Shown: piece by piece, positions 44,537 through 55,440 of the stretch
How the letters are laid out: each line of letters opens with the position of its first letter
Numbering within the stretch: position 1 is the first letter of the stretch
Origin: Macrothele yani
Taxonomy: Eukaryota > Arthropoda > Arachnida > Araneae > Macrothelidae
Length of the DNA: 64,000 bases
Direction of reading: 5' to 3'
Assembly (NCBI GenBank): GCA_039090855.1
Contig: CM076999.1
Location: 118,605,072-118,669,071, forward strand
The notes under the pieces: model-generated
What the model saw: the letters and a program-made list of their open reading frames with translations, nothing else
Databases searched by the model: none
Told to the model about the DNA's origin: nothing
Made by a program: the position numbers and the translations under genes

Positions 44537-45890
44537 TGAGGTATGGCTATTAAAAAACTAAAAAACAAGACTAATGCTATAACTTTAGTTAAACAAGAAA
44601 CTTTCATTACGGACTCTTATCACCTTCAATGCACTCCCCTTTTGCATCAACACATTGCTGCATTCTAATTTCCCACTGCAGCTCATCTGGTGTGATCCCT
44701 TTAAAAAGAAGCTTGGTTGTTCTCTTCTTCAGTACTGACTCAAAATGGGTTCCCTTGAGTACAGATTTGACTTTAGAGAAAAGACAGAAGTTGCATAGGA
44801 ATAAATCTGGCAAGTAGGCAGAATGTACCAAGCACTGCTATGCAAAATAGTGTGGAAGAAATATTCTTCACTCTCAGCGAAGCACTTTTTAGCCGAGAAA
44901 TGCACTGTTATGCATTTCTTAGCTAAAAACTGCTTCAATGAGAGTTGTGAATGACCTGGCACACAGTCCCGGTGAAGGATAAAGCCACATTTTCCCACAA
45001 TTGTACCATTTTTCTTTTAACTGACACACCAGAGCCTATTTGTAGAAATGCTAGTTTACTGTTGCTCCACTGGGAACCTACTCTGGCAAAATTACATCCT
45101 TAATGTCAAAGAAGACAATTAACATGGCCTTGAGCTTGGACTTGCATTATCATGCTTTCTTCACCCTTGGTAGTATTGGGGTTCCCCAATGCTTTGACTG
45201 CTTGTTTCAAAGCTATACTGGAAGACACAAGTTTCATCACAAGTGGTAACACTTTCCAAAACACTGGAATTTGCCCCCAGAATGTCAGCACAACTTTGCT
45301 TGCAATTTTCTTTTTGTTTAGGCATGAAAAGCTTTAGAACCATTTTGGCACAAATCTTTGTCGTGTTCAGATTTTCAGGTAAAATTTTCCCAACAGTTAT
45401 CTTTATCAATGTTTATCATTTCTGCTATCATTCTGATACTCAGTCGTCGATCTTTTGAACAATTGCATAAATTTTGTCGACATTGACTTCTGTTGTTCAA
45501 GTGCTTGGATGGCCCTAGACATTTCTTGTTTTCAATGCCTTCCCGGACTGGGCTGAAACTCTTATGCCACACAAGTGTGCATGCAATATTCACTCTTCTA
45601 CATATACCTCACTTAACACATGAAAAAATTCAGCAAGTGTTTTCTTTAATTTCACCAGAAAATTCATATTTCACCATTGCTCTGTTCTTGAACACAGCAT
45701 TTTCTCGATGTGTGACAGAAGTGTCTACTTTCATTGACGTATGTCACTAAACTAACGCAGAAAGCGAGGTGAACTTTGCATTTCCAGTTACACACAGGGA
45801 AAGGTCAATGACCTATCACTAAGTTTAAGCTTGCTCCACAAATTTAAATTAACCACGAGCACAGTCTCTTTATCTCACAGCCGTACCTCG
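44537..45890 (-). mobile_element. mariner element, minus strand
   Basis: Left terminus TGAGGTATGGCT and, on the opposite strand, right terminus CGAGGTACGGCT, each beside TA (44535-44536, 45891-45892). The 1,354-bp length fits mariner. The transposase is on the minus strand. Confidence 0.8.
44607..45760 (-). pseudogene. mariner transposase relic, third Asp replaced
   Basis: Minus-strand pieces in order: RLSIRMIAEMINIDKDNCWE (helix-turn-helix, 45375-45593); ICAKMVLKLFMPKQKENCKQ and TCDETCVFQYSFETSSQS, the first catalytic block with its Asp (45161-45409); FILHRDCVPGHSQLSL with the second Asp (near 44960); then AYLPDLFLCNFCLFSKVKS, where the family has C-D-F-F-L-F, so the third Asp is Asn; and a C-terminal piece ending CIEGDKSP. 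A hairpin-like duplication near 44880-44940 disrupts the region between blocks two and three. The type resembles the mariner part of SETMAR. Confidence 0.82.
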
Positions 45891-45892
45891 TA

Positions 45893-47075
45893 TATCTACA
45901 AATTTAACAAAAACATTCAACAAGACCTACTTTGAAACATACATAGATGTAAAATATGCTCATACTACTTGCTTTGGATTTCCTACAAGTACACCAGAAG
46001 GATATAAATCTTGTGCAAAAAAATAACGGTTGAGTAACACTTTTAATACATAATTATACCGAACATAGGCACAGTTTCAAAAGGTGGAGATTAACTGAGA
46101 CAGCCAAAGTGGTTCCATATGAAGTGTAATGATCTTTTACAATAATACAAGTCTTGCAGTAATGTCTTGATTGTTTATTAAAACTGGGTAGCTACTCATA
46201 AGCACATAGAAGCCTCAAGAGACTTGTGTAAAAGTGGGATTCATGGAGCATCCCATGCAGACTGGGCTGGCCACTCCATATCATTAATTAATAACATTGT
46301 TTTCCAATATGGTGATAATGATGAGATCAGGGTTCTAAATTAAAGGGGGCCATGAGCGAAACGTGACTGCATTTTTGCATTTGACAACAAGCAATTTGAC
46401 ATCAGGGGCCAACAAACAGCGACTGCATGTACTTTCTACTGCATTTTATTATTATTATTTTCTAATCTAAATGACTATTTTTGTTCTCTTGATTCTTAAA
46501 GGTTCACAAGAATTGTTCCCTTTCACATGCCGCTCAGTTCCTCACTTCCCCTTCAAGATGCACTTACACGTAACTGTTTATCAATTAACTGCGTTGCGGA
46601 CTTTCCCTTCTCGCCTGCACTCTCATCACACAAGCAAGTTAAACAGGAGACTTTGAACAATGAGTAGGATTCTCCCACAGAGATCATTGGATCTTTGTGA
46701 GTCCCAACCCTATCCCACCAACCTCTCTCTGTCTCTCAATCTGAAGCAGAGCAGAGCCACGGCTTGCCTGTACTTCATTAACTGCAACAGAAGAATTGTA
46801 TCGATTATTTGTTCATTGCTTTACACATTGATTATCCTTTGAATCGATTCATTGTAAATCTAGTGTCAATATAACTTCTTGGCTTATGGCGCATCATTTT
46901 TTATCGTGTTGCACTAACAAATAGTTGGAAACATTGTTAATTTTACTTAGTTCTGAAAGTTATCTTGCATTTATTTGTAAGAGTTATGTCAATCGATCGA
47001 TCACCATGAAGATAACGGGATTTTTAAAAATTCGCCTCATAAACGGACATCTCCTGATTTGGATGAACATGTGCA
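45893..47075. other. Unassigned sequence before the hAT relic
   Basis: No gene is recognised. CAGGGTTCTAAATTAAAG at about 46327 resembles a hAT left terminus and could be the start of the element whose C-terminal coding region begins near 47080; I did not find a matching right terminus. A short TTA/TAT run lies near 46448. Confidence 0.35.
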
Positions 47076-47079
47076 CACT

Positions 47080-47760
47080 TCAAATATGGTTGTTGCAAGT
47101 GTGTTGAATGTCAGTCAGCACAAGGAAACAAGCAGCATATTTAAGAGTATAGTGTTACATAATGATGATCACCAATCTCAGTTCCTTTAAGACAAAATAG
47201 CCATCTATGATAAATTTGTTGAATATGTAGAGAAAAGATATAATGACATTACTACTAACCCAGTTTTAAGTAATCAGCATATATTTGACCCAATAAACTT
47301 AACCAGTTCCTATGCTTAATGATGGTGAAACTGAAGATAACAAGGATTTATGCACCTGATATGGTATTAAGGAACTTGACAATATTTTAGCAAACTTACT
47401 GGGAAGGTTTCTGCTGATGAAACTAAAGGGGAGTACTTGCAATGGAAGTTGTCGGTGAAAGATAAAATTTCTCAAAAATCTGAGATTTTGTGCGACAGAC
47501 TGTTCATTGAGATGGAGTCTTCTGATGAATTTAAGAACTTGTTGACTACCATTTCATTTTTACGGTGCATTACATTTACCACTGCTATTTGTGAATGCAG
47601 ATTTTGATCAATGAACCTTATAAAGACTGATTTGGGAAGCAACATGAAAACTAGTACTTTAAATGATTTGTTGGCTGTTAAAATGTCTAGAATACCTTTA
47701 AACGACTTTATTCCAGCTGTCAAAACATGGCGGGAGGATGTGAAAGCTGGGTGAAATTGC
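47080..47760 (+). pseudogene. hAT-like transposase C-terminal half
   Basis: Plus-strand frames read VLNVSQHKETSSIFKSIVLH, KIAIYDKFVEYVEKRYNDI, then SFLRCITFTTAICECRF and, after one stop, MNLIKTDLGSNMKTSTLNDL and AVKTWREDVKAG. This is the C-terminal dimerisation region of hAT transposases, in which a Glu-Arg-x-Phe-Ser motif precedes the N-L-I-K segment; here ECRF and a stop replace it. Several stops make it a relic. The N-terminal half and the catalytic Asp region are not visible. Confidence 0.65.
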
Positions 47761-47879
47761 TGTCTACAATTTTGGCTACTTTTCAATTGTACATGTAAAA
47801 AAATAAGTTCTGGCTTCTAAAAAATTGTGAATGGCTTCTAAATGTTTAGCTGTATGGGCCGTTTAGCACATAGCATATT

Positions 47880-48472
47880 GAAAATCCTCCAAATACATGG
47901 CGTCAGCGAATAAACAAAGGCATCCCGCCTTCCACATTTCAAAAACACATAGCAACCGAAAAATTGTTATTCAGTCACCACTGGGGATCTGAAACCCAGA
48001 TCTCTCAATATCTAGCCGAGCGCCACTGTGGTGTAAGGCTAACGTGCTCGGCTAGATATCCAGATATCTGAGATTTGGATCCCCAGCGGTGACCAAATAT
48101 CAATTTTTCGGTTGCTATGTGTTGCTAAAATGTGGAAAGTGCGATGTCTTTGTTTATTCGCTGATGCCACGCCACGTATTTGGAGGATTTTCACTTTGGA
48201 TTTAACTGCTATAATTAATATATAGCCAGTGCCATTAATGCCCACCAGATGGAGACGTCTCAGTAGCTGAGCCCATCTTACGGATTTATGATGTCAGAAG
48301 CTGACAGAAAAACACACATAGCACGGTGGATTGTTGGCCACCATGGTGTAAGGCTAACACGCTCAGCTAGATATCAAGAGATCTAGGATTCGGATCGCCA
48401 GTGGTGACCGAATAACAATTTTTCAGTTGCTATGTGTTGCTAAAACGTGGAAAGAGTGATGTCTTTGCTTAT
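47880..48472. repeat. SINE-like palindrome plus third unit, 12-bp flanking duplication
   Basis: Two head-to-head units form a palindrome (47880-48195). A third plus-strand unit lies at about 48330-48472. Each unit has a tRNA-like head (GTGGTGTAAGGCTAACG, then CTCGGCTAGATATC), a B-box-like GGATCCCCAGCGGTGACC segment, and the tail GTTGCTATGTGTTGCTAAAA. The whole block is bounded by ACATAGCATATT at 47868-47879 and 48473-48484. Bases 48196-48330 between the palindrome and the third unit are unassigned. Confidence 0.68.
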
Positions 48473-48537
48473 ACATAGCATATTTTTTTAATTTCGTACC
48501 CTGGATGGGATAAGGTACTAAGTAAACAGGAACTGTA

Positions 48538-48796
48538 CTCAAAATAGTGTAATAACACCAGTGATCCGAATTTCTTGGCACAGAATAGAAATAAAAGTTT
48601 TCAAGCTTTCACGCATCAACCAGATGGCTTTTTCAAGGAAGGTCAGCAAACTATTGCTGTCTACCAAAGCAGCAAACTACTGCTGTCTACCTTTCTTGAA
48701 AAAGCCATCTGGTTGATGTGTGAAAGCTTGGAAACTTTTATTTCAATTCTATGCCAAGAAATTTGGATCACTAGTGTAGTTATGCTATTTTGGGAT
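48538..48796. repeat. Foldback repeat with PLE-3'-like arms (copy 1)
   Basis: The arms are inverted. Left: ATCCGAATTTCTTGGCACAG, then AAGTTTTCAAGCTTTC. Right: GAAAGCTTGGAAACTTTT, then CCAAGAAATTTGGATCAC. The centre contains a duplicated TGCTGTCTACC segment. The right arm begins CTTGAAAAAGCCATCTGG and continues GTGTGAAAGCTTGG, the same order as the hammerhead-like PLE 3' ends. Related to 53258-53455. Confidence 0.7.
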
Positions 48797-49607
48797 AAAG
48801 TATGTTAGGACCTGCAACCCAAGTGATGTAGGAGCGCCCAGAAGGACAGGGCACAGTGATTCCTCTGAACAATATTTTCCTAAGAACCACTGAAATGTTA
48901 AGCAAATGCTTTCCATTGACACTGTACAACACTTATATTCTGGAAAGAAACCACATATACTTAAAGCAGGCTCCATAATTTATTTTATTTTCATATTTCT
49001 CTAGTAGTGAAAGAGGACATTATTTCCACAACTGATGCTCGTTAGTGTTTTTACAGCTTTCCCAGTTGGTTTTGCCCCTCAGACCTGGCAAACTGTTACA
49101 CCACCACAATGCCCATTGTTTCTGAGTTGTGTAAGAGTAAAGATGTCCTGTGTATCTCCAAAACTGAGGGGTCTGCTGTGCTGCCAGATATCTAAATTCC
49201 TCTTCAGCTATCAATCTCTTCCCCCTTAAAGATGACTCATTTAGTCTTTTTTTCAGTGTCATTTTGCACCCATTCTCAAATTTTTGCTTTTACTGCACAG
49301 CAATCCAAATCTTACTGTGGCTTAAATATTCTTTTCAATTCTTCCATGCACTATGCAAGTGCCAAGAAATTGTTTTCTAAACTAAAATTGGTGAAAAACT
49401 ATGCTTGCACTTCAATGATACAGAATAGACCATCAGCAATGTGGCTTATTAGCATACACTTTAAAAGGATATACACTGAAGAACCAAAATATTACACAAA
49501 TCGAAGCAACTGCAGGTAAACAATGGCAAATGTGAAGGTCATGAAATGGTATAAATGACATGTGATGAATCTTAAGAAACAGTCCAAAAGATGTTAAGTA
49601 CACCACT
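48797..49607. other. Unassigned sequence
   Basis: No domain, repeat boundary or RNA is recognised. Short frames on both strands appear to be chance. Confidence 0.4.
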
Positions 49608-50131
49608 TAATAATTAAGTAGATGACAAAGTCATATAAATCCATAAATCGGTGTATAACAAAATTTATTTTATTGCGCCAAGCTTGTAAATTACCTGCTC
49701 TAGCAAAGGAGGTAATTTACAATGATTCCTATATGGAATGAAAGAAAAATAGTGGCCCCATTCACCTTTTATAAGGGAACTACAATCAGGGAGTCCATTG
49801 AGATAATCACAAGAAGTGACGTATGCAATGATGGGGTATCCATTGAGCTGCCACCACCGTGAACCTCCAATTTTCAGAGGATAGTATGAAATATTGACTT
49901 GCTTCATGCAAGTACCAAACCATGCAAGTTCATGTATTTGCAATGCATTATGTTTATGTTTAATACTTGTGCTATTGTTTGATTTTAAACTCCAAACAGA
50001 TCACTATTCTAGTGTAAGTTCGCCTTGATAAAGCCTCCCGTTGGAAGGCGAAAGCTTGGCACAATAAAATAAATTTTGTTATACATCAATTCATAGATTT
50101 ATATGACTTTGTCATCTACTTAATTAATGAC
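49608..50131. repeat. Foldback element with ~85-bp arms and PLE-like 3' motif
   Basis: The left arm (49608-49694: TTAAGTAGATGACAAAGTC, then AACAAAATTTATTTTATTG) is inverted at 50044-50131 (CAATAAAATAAATTTTGTT, then GACTTTGTCATCTACTTAA). The right arm is preceded by CTTGATAAAGCCTCCCGT and continues TGGAAGGCGAAAGCTTGG (50024-50060), a stem followed by GAAAG that resembles the hammerhead-like 3' ends of PLEs here. The ~330-bp interior has a 92-codon minus-strand frame with no recognised domain. Confidence 0.65.
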
Positions 50132-50183
50132 ATCTGATACTGAGCTCTGTTATTCAGTGTTATTCTTGTTCTTCAGATGGGAA

Positions 50184-51115
50184 AAGCAGTGGACTAAAAT
50201 GAGTTTGACAAAGACTAAGTTGCAATGGTCAGACAACTGGGTCAGAGCATTTCCGAGATGGCAAGGCTTGTGGGGTGATCAGTGGACTAAAGTGAGTTTG
50301 ACAAAGACTAAGTTGCAATGGTCAGACAACTGGATCAGAGCATTTCCGAGATGGCAAGGCTTGTGGGGTGATCAGTGGACTAAAGTGAGTTTGACAAAGA
50401 CAAAGTTGCAATGGTCAGACAACTGGGTCAGAGCATTTCTGAGATGGCAAGGCTTGTGGGGTGATCAGTGGACTAAAGTGAGTTTGACAAAGACTAAGTT
50501 GCAATGGTCAGACAACTGGGTCAGAGCATTTTCGAGATGTCAAGACTTGTGGGGTGATCAGTGGACTAAAGTGAGTTTGACAAAGACTAAGTTGCAATGG
50601 TCAGACAACTGGGTCAGAGCATTTCCGAGATGGCAAGACTTGTGGGGGGATTAGTGGACTAAAGTGAGTTTGACAAAGACTAAGTTGCAATGGTCAGACA
50701 ACTGGGTCAGAGCATTTCTGAGATGGCAAGACTTGTGGGGTGATCAGTGGACTAAAGTGAGTTTGACAAAGACAAAGTTGCAATGGTCAGACAACTGGGT
50801 CAGAGCATTTCTGAGATGGCAAGACTTGTGGGGTGATCAGTGGACTAAAGTGAGTTTGACAAAGACTAAGTTGCAATGGTCAGACAACTGGGTCAGAGCA
50901 TTTTCGAGATGTCAAGACTTGTGGGGTGATCAGTGGACTAAAGTGAGTTTGACAAAGACTAAGTTGCAATGCTCAGACAACTGGGTCAGAGCATTTCCGA
51001 GATGGCAAGGCTTGTGGGGGGATCAGTGGACTAAAGTGAGTTTGACAAAGACTAAAAGTTGCAATGGTCAGACAACTGGATCAGAGCATTTCCGAGATGG
51101 CAAGACTTGTGGGGT
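50184..51115 (+). repeat. Ten-copy 93-bp tandem array
   Basis: The unit starts GATCAGTGGACTAAAGTGAG, at 50277, 50370, 50463, 50556, 50649, 50742, 50835, 50928 and 51021; the first unit begins at about 50184 and the last is 95 bp. Units differ by only a few bases. Because 93 is a multiple of three, the plus strand stays open with a 31-residue repeat (KVSLTKTKLQWSDNWVRAF), broken once by TAG at about 50652. The continuation after the array resembles Tc1-type sequence, so I read it as an amplified transposon piece rather than a gene. Confidence 0.9.
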
Positions 51116-51289
51116 GATCACGGTCAGCCATGGTTAGTACCTTCAAAAAGTGGTCCAAGGAGGGACAAACCACGAACTGCTGGCAAGGTGTAGGCTGACC
51201 ATGGCTCATTCATGCTAGAGGTGAACACATGCTATCCCATATGGAACAAGCCAACAGAAGGAATACTATGGTGCAACTAAACTTGTTAC
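51116..51289 (+). pseudogene. Probable continuation of the array's parent transposon
   Basis: GATCACGGTCAGCCATGG, GTGGTCCAAGGAGGGACAAA and CCACGAACTGCTGGCAAGG follow the array. The spacing and wording resemble the stretch after the first helix-turn-helix of a Tc1-like transposase gene, but no open frame survives. The origin is inferred, not proven. Confidence 0.35.
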
Positions 51290-51660
51290 TCAAATGAGTG
51301 ATAGCTTGACGGACGAACAAAAGACCCAAGTGCAGAAATTTTGTAAGACCATGGATGGTGTGAAATGGATGGAACAAGAATTAGTACATAGGTAGGTTTT
51401 CTATATATGCAAAAATCAAGATATGAATTGGATTTTATTAATGTGACATCCAAAAAAGGTAATGCATTATTAGTCTCTATTTCCATTGTAAAGTTAATAC
51501 TTTTAAATTGGTTTGAAAATTCTTCTCTTAAGATGTCTAGTTTAGCAATATCTGAATTCCAGAATATAATTGTATCGCCTACATGTCTGCTATAATAAAG
51601 AATTTTTTCTTGAAATTTTTTTATAATTGTTTCTACCAATTGCTGCAAAACTACCTCTGC
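51290..51660 (-). pseudogene. PLE reverse transcriptase fragment with damaged active site
   Basis: A minus-strand frame reads LVETIIKKFQEKILYYSRHVGDTIIFWNS, given here in two parts: KILYYSRHVGD and TIIFWNS. It then reads NALPFLDVTLIKSNS and DFCIYRKPTY. The order is that of PLE RT from motif C to the linker. Motif C should be Tyr-Val-Asp-Asp but reads His-Val-Gly-Asp, so the first catalytic Asp is lost. Both ends are truncated. Confidence 0.78.
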
Positions 51661-51915
51661 AAAGGCTAGTTAACCTCTTTATTAAATAATTATTGATTTT
51701 CTTCTTTTTTTTTTTTCATTTACAGAAAAGCAGAATAATTTAATACATGCAGTAAATTAAATGAATTTTTTAGTGTAAATCATTAAAATCAATGAATTAA
51801 TAAATAGGTTAGTTGGGTACAAATCAAATTCTTTCTCTTGAAATTTCTATTTTCTTTAATGTAATCTTTAAACACATTTTTTGCAAACAAACAAAAAAAA
51901 AAAAAAAAAAAAAAA
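51661..51915. other. Unassigned AT-rich sequence
   Basis: The stretch contains T and A runs (51703-51718 and ~51895-51915). No feature is recognised. Confidence 0.45.
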
Positions 51916-52790
51916 TGAGGCACCCAGAAGGAATCATCCAATCAAGATGAAAATTGGTATGTGCAATGTACATGTATAGGAAAATAAATAATTACTATTC
52001 CAGAGCAGTTGGGCTATTTATTCAGATAAAACAGCTACCCAAGTGGAACAAGTCAGTACATTGTAGCATGACCTCTGGCTTGGATGCAAGCGGTTACCTG
52101 GCGTGGCATAGATGTTTACAGTTCATGGATAGTCTTGAGGTATAGCATGTCAGATGGTGTACAATCTGACATGCTTCAAGACAGTATCCATGAACTGTAT
52201 ACATCGATGGTGTGCGTGCCAGTTTGCTAACTTCTTGGGATGGGCGTAGGTGGCGTTTCATCACGTCCCGAACATGTTTGATCAGTGAGAGGTCGGGCAA
52301 TCAGGCTGGTCATGGAAGGGTGTCGACATTACAAAGAAATGCTTGGAATAGCCATGCCGTTTGTGGCAGGGCATTATCCCATTGAAAAATTGCTCACTGA
52401 TGATGAAACAAGAATGGCAACACAACAGGTCATAGAATGTTGTCAACATACTGTTGAGCTGTGAGTGTGGTACAGAGGGCTACCAAGGGTGTCCGGCTAT
52501 CGTAGGAAATGGCTCTGCAGACAGTCACCTCCAGAGTGCGAGCTGTATTCCATTACATGGTAAAGGAAGGTTAATAATGGAAGGTTAATGGGCAACCTTC
52601 TCACAGACTGTGAGAAGGTTGCCCATTCTCACAGTCTGAGGAGGTTAATGCAACTGCAATCCACTGTCACAGTCATCCTTGCATGTCAGCTTTGCTCTTT
52701 TGACATACCATGTGATGTATCTCCTTGATACGCAGTTCCCATGCCCTGCGGCGGGCCACTATTTCGTCAGTGATTGTTATTTTTTAATCA
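51916..52790 (-). pseudogene. Tc1-like element relic (minus strand)
   Basis: The left part has CACCCAGAAGGAATCATCC near 51919, similar to a terminal repeat seen in insect Tc1-like elements. On the minus strand, MPDLSLIKHVRDVMKRHLRP (52094-52300) is a diverged form of the S-P-D-L-S-P-I-E-H-V-W-D block, so the last catalytic Glu is replaced by Lys. Further on, wording for the second block is eroded. Two hairpins (52105-52215 and 52588-52626) lie inside. The right end is not defined. Confidence 0.6.
52588..52626. repeat. Perfect 39-bp palindrome (19-bp arms)
   Basis: ATGGGCAACCTTCTCACAG, a single A, then the exact inverse CTGTGAGAAGGTTGCCCAT. The adjoining bases repeat AAGGTTAAT and TCTCACAGTCTGAGG, so it looks like a local inverted duplication inside the Tc1 relic. 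No T run follows that would suggest a terminator-type role. Confidence 0.9.
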
Positions 52791-53257
52791 TTTACTTCGT
52801 AGGCTCTGAGGTACTTGCCTGTTGAGTTTCATCAGAATTGAATTATTTTTTTTTTTTTTTAGCAAAGAGTGTTTTTTAAACCCACCTTGAAAATATGGAA
52901 CAACAAATTAATAAAAAATAAATGAAAACGTTCATGAGCTTACATCATACACCACAGCATTCGAAAACTTGTGATAGGAAGCTGAGTATCGAGAGTTATG
53001 ATTAGGCAGAAAATGCTGACGCCCAGCAGAGAGTGTTCTGGCTAGGGTCGGCCTGAGAAGAATCTGAGAATCTTCAGTTGTTGAATTACGATGAACTAAA
53101 ATTTTGAAATAGAAAAAAAAAAAAAACTCCATTAAGCATCGGAATTCAAAACACATATTTATTATAGAAGTATAAGAAGGGAACTTTTGCATTCAAGTAC
53201 ACAACTCTTAAGCTTAGTAGAATCATACAAATTAATAACAAGGAACTGTACACCAAT
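52791..53257. other. Unassigned sequence
   Basis: T and A runs lie near 52850 and 53110. No gene, RNA or element end is recognised. Confidence 0.4.
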
Positions 53258-53455
53258 TACACTTAAAATAGTACTAATGATCCGAATTTCTTGGCGTAGA
53301 ATATAAATAAAAGTTTCCAAGCTTTTGCACATCAAACAGGTGGCTTTTTCAAGGAAAGTAGACTTGAAAAAGCCACCTGGTTGATGTGCGAAAGCTTGGA
53401 AACTTTTATTTATATTCTACGCCAAGAAATTCGGATCGTTAGTACTATTTTAAGA
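53258..53455. repeat. Foldback repeat with PLE-3'-like arms (copy 2)
   Basis: An almost perfect ~95-bp inverted repeat with a nine-base centre (GAAAGTAGA). The left arm includes ATCCGAATTTCTTGGCGTAG and GTTTCCAAGCTTTTGCAC. The right arm includes CTTGAAAAAGCCACCTGG, then GTGCGAAAGCTTGGAAAC and CCAAGAAATTCGGATCG. It is the shorter relative of 48538-48796. No clear target duplication was seen, because the palindrome extends into the flank. Confidence 0.82.
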
Positions 53456-55440
53456 ATCATACAAGCTCATATAAAAATAAGGCTCTGGAAGTATTTAGAA
53501 AAATGGATATAGTAAAAAGACATTGAATGGCATGTGATATGTACTGGCATCCAAAATTAAAGTCCGGAAGGTAATCGCGGGCAGATAATCCAAAGCACTC
53601 AATGAAGTGTAATGATGCTCACAGGATATACGCAAATGGGAAAAAAGCAACAAATCCCTACAGTGAAACTGCTTATCTGTGAGCAAAATGCTGTCCACTA
53701 TATAAACTGAGTTACATAAACCCAGCCGGTAATGGCAGTGGCATTTCTCTAGACAGTGCATGTAAGAAATGTTAAGGTGGCTGCAATTGCTTTCTTTACG
53801 TTTCATATACATGTATCAGATGCTGTACAGCAGCAAGTGATGGGATGACTAAAAGCAGGGCAGTCTCAGGCCCAGGTAACAAAGGACTTGAATATCCACC
53901 CCAGAGTGGTTTTATTGTTATGGCAGCCACTCAACACCACCAGTGGAGTGTCATGAAGGCCTAGCCAAGGTCATCCAAGGTGTAAAACACCTAGTGAGGA
54001 TCATTTTGTAGCTTTAACCACACAACCGCCGTAAGTGCTATGCAGCCTGGCAATTGTCCCACTCTTTTTGTCTCACAAAAAATTGAGCACTTTTTAAGAA
54101 CTTTTAAGCACCTTTCAGAAATTTTCAAGCGCCTTATCAGCACACACGGAACTAACATATATACAAATATACTGTTACACATGACTTACCTATATAAACT
54201 GAAGTATGCTGATGAAGTTAGCAATATTGTTGCATACAGTTCAAGTTTGTGGATGTAATACATTTGAATTTATGAAATTTAAAAGACAGTTCTGCTAGTC
54301 GAATCAGTTTTCATATGAGAGAATAATCATATGCAAGAAAAAAAAAAAAAGAATGTAAATTGTAAAACTGTAGTTAAAGTTACAAGTTTCAGACTTGAAT
54401 ATTGCACATAATCATTTTATCGCTTGAATTACAAAATGAAAGTCAAAATTATGCAACAAGATTTCAATTTCGGCACTTGATTTTCTCATCATAAAACAGA
54501 ATAACTGTGATTTACATATACAAAAAGAAGAAATACAATATCAGTACAATAAATTGGTGATGAGGACTGTTCAGTGGAATCTGCAGGATGTGTTTAATGT
54601 AGCATGTTGTCTTTCCCTTTTTGTTGTAAATTACTTATTTTCAGGTCTATATCTTTAGCTCTGTTTTCTTCTCTTTCAGAAATTCTTCAGAAGCTATTTG
54701 ACTGGAAAGAAATTTTATTTCCGCATTTCCTGGCATGGCTTTTACTAAAGTTAGATAAGAAGCTTTAATTAACGTACTTCACAAAAAACACTATCACATA
54801 CACATTGCAACAACAGATCAAAAGTAAGTATCACACTAGCCCTGAATATGCGAAAAACAGACAGCAGAATTTTTTTCTAATTGGTTGTGGTTACGTTAGG
54901 CACTGTCCAGGAATGTGAAAGTTTGCTATGAGCCACTGACTGTGAGCTTAACCCAGAGATTAAACTATGGTCGCTATTTTCACAAAATGCTATGACTTAA
55001 TCCAAAATACGACAGAAAAATTAGTGTCCGTAGCAAAATGGCACCAGCAGTTTAAATATCAACTCATCAGCAGATTCTGCTCCAACTTTTCTATTTCTGT
55101 GAAAACTAGTTTCTGAAATTCTGCCGCGATTCACACTTCACTGATGTTATTTTCTTAATGCTTAAGGTATGTTCCTACTGCACTTGTTGGCTCAATCATC
55201 CCCTCCCCTCCATACACTCTAGATCACTCTATAAAGGGTGGGGTAAGATTATAGAGGCTAGAGGGATCAGATCCCTTCCCCCATTCAAAATTCAAGTTTA
55301 AACCTGAGTCAACTGTGATGTCTATGGTATTTTCCCAAGACCATAAATATTAGTTGTAAATGCATTTATGGCACCTCTATTCATAGTGATTGTGGAATAA
55401 CTTTTTTACGGGTCTTATAGAGGTTATTTTTAATGAAAGT
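53456..55440. other. Long unassigned stretch
   Basis: No recognisable coding motif, repeat boundary or RNA. An A run lies near 54340. Short frames on both strands have no recognised domain. Confidence 0.4.

Noticed and set aside
50184..51115. Regular 93-bp array as a CRISPR or a host repeat-protein gene
   Set aside because: The units are directly contiguous with no variable spacers, the context is a eukaryotic transposon graveyard, and the frame is broken once. A transposon-derived minisatellite explains it better.
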